DNA of 64,000 nucleotides from a virus, in the IMG/VR virus record IMGVR_UViG_3300042868_009074, positions 1 to 64,000 of that record, one strand, 5' to 3'. Below are positions 32,096 through 39,538 of the stretch, piece by piece. The position numbers were made by a program, and so were the translations under genes. The notes under the pieces were generated by a model. It saw only the letters and a program-made list of their open reading frames with translations, was not told the DNA's origin and searched no databases. Positions within the stretch are counted from its first letter, which is position 1. Each line of letters opens with the position of its first letter.

Positions 32096-32704
32096 ATGAC
32101 CACTATAATTGCAATTCAAGGGCCAGACTATGCCCTGGTGTGTAGCGATTCTAGAATATCTAGCATGGACGAAGGTGGCTTTACATCCCAGATCACAACA
32201 TTAGGTTCTAACTCAGCTAAAGTAGCAGAGAACAATAAGTATCTATTAGGTGCTGCCGGCGACATGAGAGCTATTAATATACTGCATCATGCTTTTACCC
32301 CACCTATTCCTCCTGTTGGGACTACTGGTAAGAAGTTAGATAACTTTATCACTACTAAGTTTGTTCCATCATTAAGAGAATGCTTTGAGAAACAAGGTTA
32401 TGCGTCTCCTGAGAATGAATCATCTACACATATAGCACAGCATGAATCTACTATTTTGACAGTAGTATCTGGTAACATCTATATTATTGATGGCGACTAT
32501 TCTTGGACTTCAGATGTTAATGGCATTTATGCTATTGGCACTGGCAGTTACTATGCACTGGGTGCTCTACAAGTTCTGTGTTCAACAAAAATAGCGACAC
32601 CAGCTCAAGCTAAAAAGAATGCTTTAAAAGCTATTGCCATATCGGCTAAATACGATCCATATACCGGTGGACCATTCCACTGTTATATTCAGGAAAAATC
32701 TTAA
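32096..32704 (+). CDS. Proteasome/HslV-like Ntn-hydrolase
   Basis: 202 residues starting M-T-T-I-I-A-I; removal of Met leaves Thr1, the nucleophile. D18 (Asp17 after maturation) in C-S-D-S-R, a Lys in S-A-K42-V in the place of Lys33, G-A-A-G-D near residues 53-57, then G-T-G-S-Y-Y-A-L-G-A-L (the Ser129/Gly region) and Y-D-P-Y-T-G-G-P-F near the end match the beta-type proteasome subunit and HslV fold in order and spacing. The Lys is about nine residues later than usual. It has no propeptide, like HslV. With the AAA ATPase and ubiquitin-like system, it could form a degradation machine; no HslU-like partner is seen nearby. Good site GGGGAAA. Confidence 0.8.
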   Translation: MTTIIAIQGPDYALVCSDSRISSMDEGGFTSQITTLGSNSAKVAENNKYLLGAAGDMRAINILHHAFTPPIPPVGTTGKKLDNFITTKFVPSLRECFEKQGYASPENESSTHIAQHESTILTVVSGNIYIIDGDYSWTSDVNGIYAIGTGSYYALGALQVLCSTKIATPAQAKKNALKAIAISAKYDPYTGGPFHCYIQEKS

Positions 32705-32722
32705 TTTATTTGGGGAATAAGA

Positions 32723-33040
32723 ATGGAATTAGAAGAACTAATCTGCGAACAATGCAACAAGCATTGGCAACGAACTAAAGCTAGAGGCAGAAAACCTAAG
32801 CTATGCCCAACCTGTCTTAATTCTACATCATTAGTTCTTGTTCAAGAGGATGACGATATGTTTGAAGAAATCCCTATTGCCGAAGAACCTACTCCTGACA
32901 AGACTTTGTATAAACCCAATTCTAAATGGCAGTGTTCTGCTTGTGACGCCAAAGTTAGAATTGGTGTAGGCGTTAATGTTCCACCTGTTCACAAATGCCC
33001 CAAACGTGCTAATAGACTATTGTCATTAGACTTAATATAA
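32723..33040 (+). CDS. Zinc-ribbon protein, 105 aa
   Basis: Two Cys4 ribbons flank an acidic middle: C-E-Q-C with C-P-T-C in residues 8-30, and C-S-A-C near residue 74 with C-P near the end. The first resembles the N-terminal ribbon of RNA-polymerase-associated or FmdB-like proteins. It follows the Ntn-hydrolase gene by 18 bases. Role unknown. Confidence 0.65.
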   Translation: MELEELICEQCNKHWQRTKARGRKPKLCPTCLNSTSLVLVQEDDDMFEEIPIAEEPTPDKTLYKPNSKWQCSACDAKVRIGVGVNVPPVHKCPKRANRLLSLDLI

Positions 33041-33087
33041 AATATTTCTATCTATAAATAACCAGTAACAACAATAGAAAGAATAAA

Positions 33088-33183
33088 ATGACAGCGACGA
33101 CTGTACAAATGATAGCAGCTTTATTAGAGCTTGCTTTTATACTATTCAAAACACTTACCTCCAATTTGTTGGTTTCATCATGA
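33088..33183 (+). CDS. Single-span membrane peptide, 31 aa
   Basis: ATG 33088 behind AGAAAGAATAAA. One hydrophobic helix (V-Q-M-I-A-A-L-L-E-L-A-F-I-L-F). Its TGA overlaps the next ATG (ATGATG). Small but well placed; function unknown. Confidence 0.45.
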   Translation: MTATTVQMIAALLELAFILFKTLTSNLLVSS

Positions 33184-33530
33184 TGAATTTTCCAACATGG
33201 CCTTGTAACTTTCCTCAAAAGGCACAGGTTACTAATGATGACAAAGCGGAGAGGATATCTAAAAAAATGTTTAAAAAAGGACCTAGTCTTGAAAAAGTTA
33301 TAGGTGACTTGGCACTCAGTGGTGGCTTTGAGCAATATAAGACTATCAAAGACATAGCTTTAGATCCTATAGCTAAAGAAAGCTTTATCAAATCATTAGA
33401 TAGCTATTTAAATGATTTGACTCTAAAACAATTAAGTTTGACCAAACTTGCTGAAGGTTCTTATATTATGAATTTTGATATAGACGATCCTGCAATTCCT
33501 TTTAAAGAAGGTCAGAAAAGTGACTTATGA
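33180..33530 (+). CDS. Protein of unknown function, 116 aa
   Basis: Starts at one of two consecutive ATGs (33180, 33183) overlapping the previous stop. Mixed charged, mainly helical (A-E-R-I-S-K-K-M-F-K-K-G; L-D-S-Y-L-N-D-L-T-L-K-Q-L). Overlaps the next gene by 11 bases. Not recognised. Confidence 0.6.
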   Translation: MMNFPTWPCNFPQKAQVTNDDKAERISKKMFKKGPSLEKVIGDLALSGGFEQYKTIKDIALDPIAKESFIKSLDSYLNDLTLKQLSLTKLAEGSYIMNFDIDDPAIPFKEGQKSDL

Positions 33531-33747
33531 TGAGTGGATACAAATAGGCCTCAAGAATAAATTTTGCGGTCCTGCTGTATGTGAGATTCACGATGGACTT
33601 CCATTGACCTTAGAAGAAGAGGATGAGTTCTTTAAGGGCTTTGATCCCTGCGTACATATTGTTAGACTTTATGAGACTCCAGAAATTGCTCATTTAGTAG
33701 AGGATAATCATCCTCCTTCTAATTGGAGAAAACCTTATGACAAATAA
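33520..33747 (+). CDS. Small acidic protein, 75 aa (GTG start)
   Basis: GTG 33520 starts M-T-Y-D-E-W-I-Q-I-G-L. Contains C-G-P-A-V-C-E-I-H-D-G and E-E-E-D-E-F-F; a pattern often seen in small phage proteins of actinobacteria and cyanobacteria. Overlaps both neighbours. Function unknown. Confidence 0.65.
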   Translation: MTYDEWIQIGLKNKFCGPAVCEIHDGLPLTLEEEDEFFKGFDPCVHIVRLYETPEIAHLVEDNHPPSNWRKPYDK

Positions 33748-33934
33748 ATATTTTCAATTAGCTCAAGAATTTTATCCTTACACTAAATCTGATGCAAGCC
33801 AGGCAATTCTAATTGGACCTTCTTTGAAAGATCATACCTGTGAACCTAAATGTGCAGACTGCCAATGGTATAATTGGGGGCTATCTTTTATGGATAGGGA
33901 ACTAAAAGGAGAATTTAATGAATTCAATATATAA
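33737..33934 (+). CDS. Small protein with Cys triad, 65 aa
   Basis: Overlaps the upstream gene by 11 bases. Contains C-E-P-K-C-A-D-C-Q-W-Y-N-W in its second half, a possible metal site. Overlaps the next gene by 17 bases. Confidence 0.55.
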   Translation: MTNKYFQLAQEFYPYTKSDASQAILIGPSLKDHTCEPKCADCQWYNWGLSFMDRELKGEFNEFNI

Positions 33935-34331
33935 AGCTTTAAATAATATCTTTATATTAACGCGCAATACAGTTAGTATGTTTTTGCCACTTAAAGAAAT
34001 TAAACTTTCAGAAGATTTAAATAAAGCAGATGCATATCCCCATAAGCATATGCCCACATCTACTGCTACTAAGAGTTCATATAAATATACTAAGAATGAC
34101 CATTCATATCCTTATGATCAAAAGAAAGAAAGCCCTTATAGTTCAGTTAAGGTTAATCACAATAGAAATATTTGGACTGACAGAACAGACATAGCTATAT
34201 TGAGACTTAAAAAAGCCGTTTCTAATAAAGGTCCAAACCCAAAGTTTCATGACAAGCTAATGAAGAAACATCGTAGTGAGTGGCCAGAACTCTGGGTTGC
34301 TATTGACGCTTTGTTGAAAGCTGATGAGTAA
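33918..34331 (+). CDS. Basic protein of unknown function, 137 aa
   Basis: ATG 33918 behind AAAAGGAGAA. The first 30 residues are hydrophobic/basic; the middle is rich in Tyr, Lys, Ser and His (probably disordered), and the C-terminal 50 residues are helical and basic (I-A-I-L-R-L-K-K-A-V). Unknown role. Confidence 0.6.
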   Translation: MNSIYKALNNIFILTRNTVSMFLPLKEIKLSEDLNKADAYPHKHMPTSTATKSSYKYTKNDHSYPYDQKKESPYSSVKVNHNRNIWTDRTDIAILRLKKAVSNKGPNPKFHDKLMKKHRSEWPELWVAIDALLKADE

Positions 34332-34337
34332 ACTTTT

Positions 34338-34532
34338 ATGTTTCCCATTTCTTTGTCTGAAGAAGCTTATAAAAGATTAACTATGACATGGGGTCCTGAA
34401 GTAATTTTGCGCTGCAAGTGTACTGATTGGCCTTCTCATTCTATGTTCGGCCAGAAGGGATCTGGTAGGTGTGGATCATGTCATCAAGTAACTCAAATGA
34501 TTCCTTATAGATGGAGCACTACTGATGGTTGA
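34338..34532 (+). CDS. Small zinc-finger-like protein, 64 aa
   Basis: C-K-C-T and C-G-S-C spaced by about 18 residues (34-55) suggest a zinc ribbon. Overlaps the sulfotransferase-like gene by 8 bases. Not assigned to a family. Confidence 0.55.
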   Translation: MFPISLSEEAYKRLTMTWGPEVILRCKCTDWPSHSMFGQKGSGRCGSCHQVTQMIPYRWSTTDG

Positions 34533-35277
34533 CCATCTTGAAATGAGAAAAGCTTTAAATCGAGCTCAACAGTCTTTACTAGCACCTGATTCAGGTGGCT
34601 GGTCTAGGATTGATAATATATGGACTGAAACTACTGACGATCTTTATGTGGACAATATAGATTTTCAAGTCAAAAAAGAAGGTTCTTTTAAAGTTACTGT
34701 TGATGGTTTTCCAAGACAAGGTAATAGATATCTTAGAAGAAAGATCCTTTTAGCCTTCCCTCAAGCAGCTATGCCATTTCCTTTGTGTCATAAGCAAGTG
34801 GCGTTAGAAGAAGCTATTAGCGATAGTCATTTTGTGTTATCTACTTTTAGAGATCCTTTGAAGAGTGTTAGTTCTTATATATCTGAATTCATTCATCACA
34901 ATAACGTAAACGGAATTTTAAATCCTTTAAAAGATTATATTTATACTGAAGATGATTATTTTTATATAGAAAAATGTTTTTTATTTTATATTAGAATGAC
35001 AGATTTTATATATAATAATATTGACGATATCTTTGTTGTTCCATTTGATTCTATTGCCGGCGATAAAGATAATTCTTTAACAGCATCTATCTCTAAATTA
35101 TTACCTACCACAGAATATATAGATCCTTACGAAGTAGAACCTCACTCTAGTCGCGATACTAAAATGCAAGATTACTTAATGACAGATAAGTTTCATCATA
35201 TACTAGAGTTAGCTAATCAATCCTATAATAGGGTTTTAGATTTATCTAGCATTAAAAGAGATAGGTTTGTATTATGA
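34525..35277 (+). CDS. Sulfotransferase-like protein, 250 aa
   Basis: G-F-P-R-Q-G-N-R-Y-L-R-R-K near residue 66 resembles the 5'-phosphosulfate loop of PAPS sulfotransferases (usually PKxGTx), and S-T-F-R-D-P-L-K-S-V-S-S near residue 110 matches the 3'-phosphate motif (RxPxxxxxS). The order and spacing fit the fold. The start overlaps the previous gene. The downstream APS-kinase-like gene, overlapping by 4 bases, would supply PAPS, which supports the reading. Target unknown (sugar or Tyr). Confidence 0.68.
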   Translation: MVDHLEMRKALNRAQQSLLAPDSGGWSRIDNIWTETTDDLYVDNIDFQVKKEGSFKVTVDGFPRQGNRYLRRKILLAFPQAAMPFPLCHKQVALEEAISDSHFVLSTFRDPLKSVSSYISEFIHHNNVNGILNPLKDYIYTEDDYFYIEKCFLFYIRMTDFIYNNIDDIFVVPFDSIAGDKDNSLTASISKLLPTTEYIDPYEVEPHSSRDTKMQDYLMTDKFHHILELANQSYNRVLDLSSIKRDRFVL

Positions 35278-36017
35278 TAATATTAATTATAGGTTTACCG
35301 GGAGCTGGCAAAACAGCTTTAGCTACTCAGTTGGCAGCTAAGACCAATTCTATTCATATTAATGCTGATGTAGTAAGAGCTGATCTTAGCTCTGATCTTG
35401 GTTTTTCTATAGAAGATCGTATAGAACAGGCTCGTAGAGTTGGAGCTATAGCTAGACTTCTTTCTGACCAAGATAGAGATGTAGTAGTTGATTTTATTTG
35501 TCCCACTAAAGCTACAAGAGAATCTTTTGGTCGCGCCGATAAAATCATTTGGGTAGATAGAATAAATAAAAGTCACTACGAAGACACCAATGCTATATGG
35601 GAAGACCCATTAGAATATGACCTTAGAATTAAACCTCACCTTACTCTTGATCAAGAAGTGGATTTTGTTATTGATCGATTCCAGCTTGTAGACTGGACTA
35701 AGCCAACTACCTTACTGCTTGGTCGCTACCAGCCTTGGCATGATGGTCACTCAGCCCTTATGAGCGAGGGTTTAAAGAGAACCAATCAAGTTGTTATAGC
35801 TGTTAGGTCTAGCTATAAGACTTCTGAGAAAGACCCTTTTACTTATCCTGAAGTTAAGCAGTTCATTGAGTCTAAAGAAACTAATCCTTTTGTATTGCAA
35901 TTTCCTAATATTACTAATATAATTTACGGTAGAGACGTAGGATATGAAATAGAAAAAGTTGATCTTTCTTCTGACCTTCAAGCTATTTCTGCTACAGCTA
36001 TCAGATCTAAATTATAA
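35274..36017 (+). CDS. APS kinase-like / nucleotidyltransferase fusion
   Basis: 247 residues. Residues 1-100 are an adenylylsulfate-kinase-like domain: P-loop G-L-P-G-A-G-K-T (7-14), I-N-A-D-V-V-R-A-D-L and D-L-G-F-S-I-E-D-R-I (41-50), then the V-D-F-I-C-P strand. Residues 145-247 are a nucleotidyltransferase: L-G-R-Y-Q-P-W-H156-D-G-H159, the HxGH motif, more like NMN adenylyltransferase than ATP sulfurylase. If the second domain activates sulfate, the protein would be a mini PAPS synthase for the neighbouring sulfotransferase-like protein; NAD or other nucleotide synthesis is the alternative. Confidence 0.78.
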   Translation: MIILIIGLPGAGKTALATQLAAKTNSIHINADVVRADLSSDLGFSIEDRIEQARRVGAIARLLSDQDRDVVVDFICPTKATRESFGRADKIIWVDRINKSHYEDTNAIWEDPLEYDLRIKPHLTLDQEVDFVIDRFQLVDWTKPTTLLLGRYQPWHDGHSALMSEGLKRTNQVVIAVRSSYKTSEKDPFTYPEVKQFIESKETNPFVLQFPNITNIIYGRDVGYEIEKVDLSSDLQAISATAIRSKL

Positions 36018-36042
36018 TTTAAAAAACCTATATGGGGTAAAA

Positions 36043-36267
36043 ATGAAAAAAAATTTTCGAGACCAAATTCGTTTTTACATAAATTCTAAATTTCCCAATA
36101 AAAAAATAAAGATTAAGTTCGTCACTCATTCTGGCAAAAAGATTTGCAACGTAAAGCTAACTAAGAAACAATTCAATGCTATTACATTGGCTGCTTCTTT
36201 AAGCAATGAAACCGTTCAAGACTTTTTCTTAAATTCTATTAAAATATATCTAAAGGATAAAAAATGA
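36043..36267 (+). CDS. Small basic protein, 74 aa
   Basis: ATG 36043 is preferred, with TGGGGTAA upstream; the longer frame overlaps the previous gene. Very Lys-rich N-terminus (K-K-N-F-R-D-Q; P-N-K-K-I-K-I-K) and an N-A-I-T-L-A-A-S-L-S-N-E-T-V-Q-D-F ending like a ribbon-helix-helix helix pair. A DNA-binding role is possible. Confidence 0.55.
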   Translation: MKKNFRDQIRFYINSKFPNKKIKIKFVTHSGKKICNVKLTKKQFNAITLAASLSNETVQDFFLNSIKIYLKDKK

Positions 36268-36503
36268 ACCATCATGTACACTTTAGTGACATTATAAAGA
36301 AGTTAAAAAGAGAACCTTTAAATAGTGACCAACCAGACTTGACTACTAATGAGCAAATACTAAACCAAAGATCTTTGATAAAATTTTGGATAGATCATGC
36401 TACCAGATTAGAAGAACAAAATAACCAACTAAAGATTGAATTAGAACAAGCTTCTCAATCAGCCATTATGCTAAGAGAGTTAATGAATGAATCACGACCC
36501 TAG
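36264..36503 (+). CDS. Helical protein, 79 aa
   Basis: Overlaps its upstream neighbour by 4 bases. Charged coiled-coil-like second half (H-A-T-R-L-E-E-Q-N-N-Q-L-K-I-E-L-E-Q-A). Overlaps the methyltransferase-like gene by 17 bases. Unknown function. Confidence 0.55.
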   Translation: MNHHVHFSDIIKKLKREPLNSDQPDLTTNEQILNQRSLIKFWIDHATRLEEQNNQLKIELEQASQSAIMLRELMNESRP

Positions 36504-37098
36504 CAGAAAACCTCCTCTCTATAAGGGCAACAGTGTTCAAGAAGCTTTTGTTCTAAATCTATTAGATGAGAAAAGAAGTGGTCATTACGTTGAGTTAGGT
36601 GCTTTTGATTCTAACTTAGGAAGTAATACATATCATCTCGAGAATGATTATGGATGGAATGGCGTTTCATTTGAAATATTAGATGACAGACGCAATCAAT
36701 TTATATCTAATAGAAAAAATCCTTGTTACGGTGATGCTCTAGACTTTAACTATATTAATTACTTTGAAGAGAATAACTTTCCTAAGCAAATAGATTATCT
36801 TCAAGTAGATATAGACGCCGGCTATCAACAAGATGGTAGACCCTTTGGCAATCATTATCTTACTCTATTGGGCCTTATATCTTTGCCATTGACCCAGTAT
36901 AGATTCTCTGTTATAACTTTTGAGCATGATTCTAATATGTATTTTAGAAATACTGGAATGCGTGACGCACAGAGAGAAATTCTAGATTCTTTAGGGTATA
37001 CTCTTGTGGTTAGGGAAATCCACGAAGATTGGTGGGTTGACCCGAATGTATTACCGATTGATAAATATAGGAAATACCTAAGATGGGAGACACTGTAA
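36487..37098 (+). CDS. FkbM-like methyltransferase
   Basis: 203 residues. G-H-Y-V-E-L-G-A-F-D is motif I of SAM-binding, G-V-S-F-E-I-L the acidic strand 2 end, and I-D-Y-L-Q-V-D-I-D-A-G-Y the motif IV-like strand typical of FkbM-type O- or N-methyltransferases. Such proteins methylate sugars in surface glycans. It sits between the sulfation-like pair and a 2OG oxygenase, suggesting a modification module. Its stop overlaps the next start. Confidence 0.75.
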   Translation: MNHDPSRKPPLYKGNSVQEAFVLNLLDEKRSGHYVELGAFDSNLGSNTYHLENDYGWNGVSFEILDDRRNQFISNRKNPCYGDALDFNYINYFEENNFPKQIDYLQVDIDAGYQQDGRPFGNHYLTLLGLISLPLTQYRFSVITFEHDSNMYFRNTGMRDAQREILDSLGYTLVVREIHEDWWVDPNVLPIDKYRKYLRWETL

Positions 37099-37643
37099 TG
37101 ACTTACTCTACTTTAATAATAGAAGACTTTATTGATGATAAAGATCTAGATCTACTAATAGAATCTTTTGCTAAAGCACCTTTTGATTCCGCGCCAAATA
37201 ATCCAAATCTATTCAGCTATCAAATACCTAGAGACTATATTCATGCAGCAATAACTGACATGATTAATGATAAGCTCACTAGCACTCTAGAAGAGCATTA
37301 TAAGGTAAAGATATCTCAATACACAAGTGGATCAGTCACTCGCTACACAGAAGGACAATATATAGGGTTACATGCAGACTGGGCCCCGGAAGATGTGTAC
37401 GTTCAAACTCTTGATAAAAAGAGAGTAGACATTAGTTCTGTTACGTATCTTAATCAGGATTTTACTGGTGGAGAATTAGTATTCTGTGAAATTAGTAAAG
37501 ATTTATTAATGACTAAATTGATGACTTTAGTTCCAAGAAGCGGAATGGTCATATTCTTTGATGCCCTTAAATCACACTACACCAAGCCAATAATTAAAGG
37601 TGCTAAGTATTCTTATACTAACTTTTATTCTTTAGAGGATTAA
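37098..37643 (+). CDS. 2OG-Fe(II) oxygenase (prolyl-4-hydroxylase-like)
   Basis: ATG 37098 overlaps the previous TAA; a start 15 bases upstream is possible. 181 residues with the iron triad H92-A-D94 and H160 and a basic 2OG-binding residue in G-A-K-Y-S. Y-L-N-x-D-F-T-G-G-E-L matches the conserved strand of P4H-type enzymes. It would hydroxylate a protein or sugar. Last plus-strand gene before convergent minus-strand genes; three such oxygenases occur in this window. Confidence 0.82.
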   Translation: MTYSTLIIEDFIDDKDLDLLIESFAKAPFDSAPNNPNLFSYQIPRDYIHAAITDMINDKLTSTLEEHYKVKISQYTSGSVTRYTEGQYIGLHADWAPEDVYVQTLDKKRVDISSVTYLNQDFTGGELVFCEISKDLLMTKLMTLVPRSGMVIFFDALKSHYTKPIIKGAKYSYTNFYSLED

Positions 37644-37681
37644 AAAAAATTCAAAAGGCTAAGGTTAATAACTATAGGACA

Positions 37682-37996
37682 CTAAAGCCTAAATCTCATT
37701 ACTTGAGCTGCTACTTCTCCAGCTTCTAATACTCCACTAAGAGTTCTCCTGGCCATTCCTCCAGCTTGTGTGACTGCTTCTGCTACCATAGCTTCTGGCT
37801 CAGCAACTTCTGAGGCAACTTGGGCTATAGCTCCTGGTCTTACTTGGCTAATGCCTGTAGAGATTCTTTCTGAATATTTAACTAAATTTTGATAATTGGC
37901 GAATGTCTTATTATTTAGTTCTCCAAAATTTCTAATCATATAATCGTCAGCAGTGCTTTGTAGTTGCCTCATTACCGGGTTGAGTACCTGGCCCAT
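37682..37996 (-). CDS. Protein of unknown function, 104 aa, probably virion-associated
   Basis: Follows the HExxH gene after 4 bases on the minus strand. Contains Ala/Val-rich segments (Q-V-A-S-E-V-A-E-P-E-A-M-V-A-E-A-V) and a basic end. Position behind a protein of capsid-associated type suggests a structural or morphogenesis role; nothing in the sequence is diagnostic. Confidence 0.55.
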   Translation of the reverse strand: MGQVLNPVMRQLQSTADDYMIRNFGELNNKTFANYQNLVKYSERISTGISQVRPGAIAQVASEVAEPEAMVAEAVTQAGGMARRTLSGVLEAGEVAAQVMRFRL

Positions 37997-38000
37997 TTCA

Positions 38001-38921
38001 TCACCGATAGTTTACAGTACCCATAAAAGTTCCATGAGCCTCTATTGATCCCAATTTTTCTAAATTATCAAAATCTAAATGAGCAGCCAATGCATTATAT
38101 GCTGGGGATTTACGCGCATCATCTAAATAACGTTTTGTATAATTTCCAAACGGCAGAAATTCATCATTTAACTGATGATAACCTGATAGAAAAGTTCTTT
38201 GAATATCATCGGAAGAGGCACCTCCATTTAATATCAAATCTATGGAACTTTGTCCAATTTTGGTTTTTGATATTAATCCAGAAAAAGACTCCGCTTTAGC
38301 CTCCGATAAACCATGTTCACCCATTGCTTTTAGAAATTTATTTTGAAATTCATCAGCTACGTCTTTTGTTATACCAAATGGTGTTTCTGCTCCCTGAGAC
38401 TCGTCTGCAAATTGAGTTAATGTATCTAATACTTGATAAAACTCAATAAAACCTTTTGATTTAGCTAAATTAGTTAAATTATCTACACTATGACCAATTT
38501 CATGTAACCCAGTTTTTAACATTCTTGTTTGGGATTCTGTTGCAACATCGTTTGGATTAAATACTAGTAAGTTACTAATCGTGTTGCTGTCTTTAATTTT
38601 AATACCTTCATGTTTTAACATATCAGCTAAAGCAGTTCTTTGATATGGTTGTACGGTTGCAGCATGTGCCCTAGCTGTTGGGCCCAGAGGGTTAAAGCCA
38701 AATTTTGCCAATACATCATTATTTACGGAAATGCCTAAGGTTCTTCTGGTCATAGTTGAAGCGGGGACGAAATTTTCTTCCATATGAATATAAGATCTAT
38801 CTAACCCTATATCTTTCATGTTTGTTTCTAATGCTCGCATGCCCTTCTTAGCTTCTGGGGCAGATTTTCCAGCAGCAAACATAAAATGGTCAATGGGCAT
38901 TGAGACTGGGAATAAATCCAT
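38001..38921 (-). CDS. HExxH zinc-metalloprotease-like protein, 306 aa
   Basis: H140-E-I-G-H144 in a helix preceded by L-K-T-G-L, with a following Ser/Asp region, is a zincin signature. The rest is helical, with M-D-L-F-P-V-S-M-P-I at the start and no signal peptide. Phage virions often carry such internal proteases or ADP-ribosyltransferase/zincin domains in minor capsid proteins. AAGGTTATAAC precedes the ATG, and a late-type motif lies 23 bases further up. Confidence 0.68.
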   Translation of the reverse strand: MDLFPVSMPIDHFMFAAGKSAPEAKKGMRALETNMKDIGLDRSYIHMEENFVPASTMTRRTLGISVNNDVLAKFGFNPLGPTARAHAATVQPYQRTALADMLKHEGIKIKDSNTISNLLVFNPNDVATESQTRMLKTGLHEIGHSVDNLTNLAKSKGFIEFYQVLDTLTQFADESQGAETPFGITKDVADEFQNKFLKAMGEHGLSEAKAESFSGLISKTKIGQSSIDLILNGGASSDDIQRTFLSGYHQLNDEFLPFGNYTKRYLDDARKSPAYNALAAHLDFDNLEKLGSIEAHGTFMGTVNYR

Positions 38922-38943
38922 GTTATAACCTTAAAATTAAAAA

Positions 38944-38960
38944 CTAATTATATAGTAACC
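38944..38960 (-). promoter_or_regulatory. Late-type promoter motif before the HExxH gene
   Basis: On the minus strand: GGTTACTATATAATTAG. The RTTACTATWWT pattern recurs before at least five other minus-strand genes. It contains a TATAAT-like hexamer. Confidence 0.55.
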
Positions 38961-38999
38961 CTTTAAAGTGATAGGACCTCAAAACGCCAAAAATGTTGG

Positions 39000-39005
39000 T
39001 ATAAT
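39000..39005 (+). promoter_or_regulatory. Extended -10 box, leaderless promoter
   Basis: TTGGTATAAT places TATAAT at 39000-39005 with an extended TG-G. ATG 39013 is seven bases downstream, so the transcript probably starts at or just before the start codon. Confidence 0.7.
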
Positions 39006-39012
39006 ATAGCCC

Positions 39013-39411
39013 ATGGGAATGTTTGATTATTTTACAATAGAGTACCCTTTGCCCTTAGAGTCTTATGTGCTATCTAAATACAGGTCATTTGTTCATGCTG
39101 CTGTTGGTCAAGATGAGTTTCAGTGTAAGGATATGGATTGCTGTCTAGATAGGTATTTGATTGATAATGCCGGCCGAATATATAAAAGCGATTTAGTAGA
39201 CTTTGAATTGGATGAAAGAACAGAATTTAAAAAGATTTACTTTCATGGACATATAAATGTTTACAGCATGGTTTACCTTGACGAAGAGGGCTGGGGAAGT
39301 AAAAACAAGTTTTGGTTGGAGTATGACTTGAAATTTACTGATGGCTTGTTAGTACAAGCTACTATGACTTCACCTACGGAAGAAGAACTACAGGTCCTAT
39401 CAGGTTCATAG
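39013..39411 (+). CDS. Phage protein of unknown function, 132 aa
   Basis: Begins M-G-M-F-D-Y-F and contains Q-C-K-D-M-D-C-C, followed by a beta-rich region with F-H-G-H-I-N-V-Y-S. Small proteins starting M-G-M-F-D are frequent in phages, function unknown. Leaderless from the box at 39000. It ends 28 bases before tRNA-Gly. Confidence 0.7.
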   Translation: MGMFDYFTIEYPLPLESYVLSKYRSFVHAAVGQDEFQCKDMDCCLDRYLIDNAGRIYKSDLVDFELDERTEFKKIYFHGHINVYSMVYLDEEGWGSKNKFWLEYDLKFTDGLLVQATMTSPTEEELQVLSGS

Positions 39412-39424
39412 AGTTCACGTATGG

Positions 39425-39430
39425 TATACT
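39425..39430 (+). promoter_or_regulatory. Extended -10 box for tRNA-Gly
   Basis: ATGGTATACT gives TATACT with an extended TG-G, ten bases before the first base of tRNA-Gly (39440). Same layout as the boxes at 39000 and 58600. Confidence 0.6.
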
Positions 39431-39439
39431 GTTATATAT

Positions 39440-39515
<76 letters not shown>

Positions 39516-39538
39516 ATCTTACCCAAAGGGCTATAAAA

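Noticed and set aside
36480-36496. Isolated AATGAATCA matching the array core
   Set aside because: It is within coding sequence of two overlapping genes, and no 37-bp neighbour exists; chance match.
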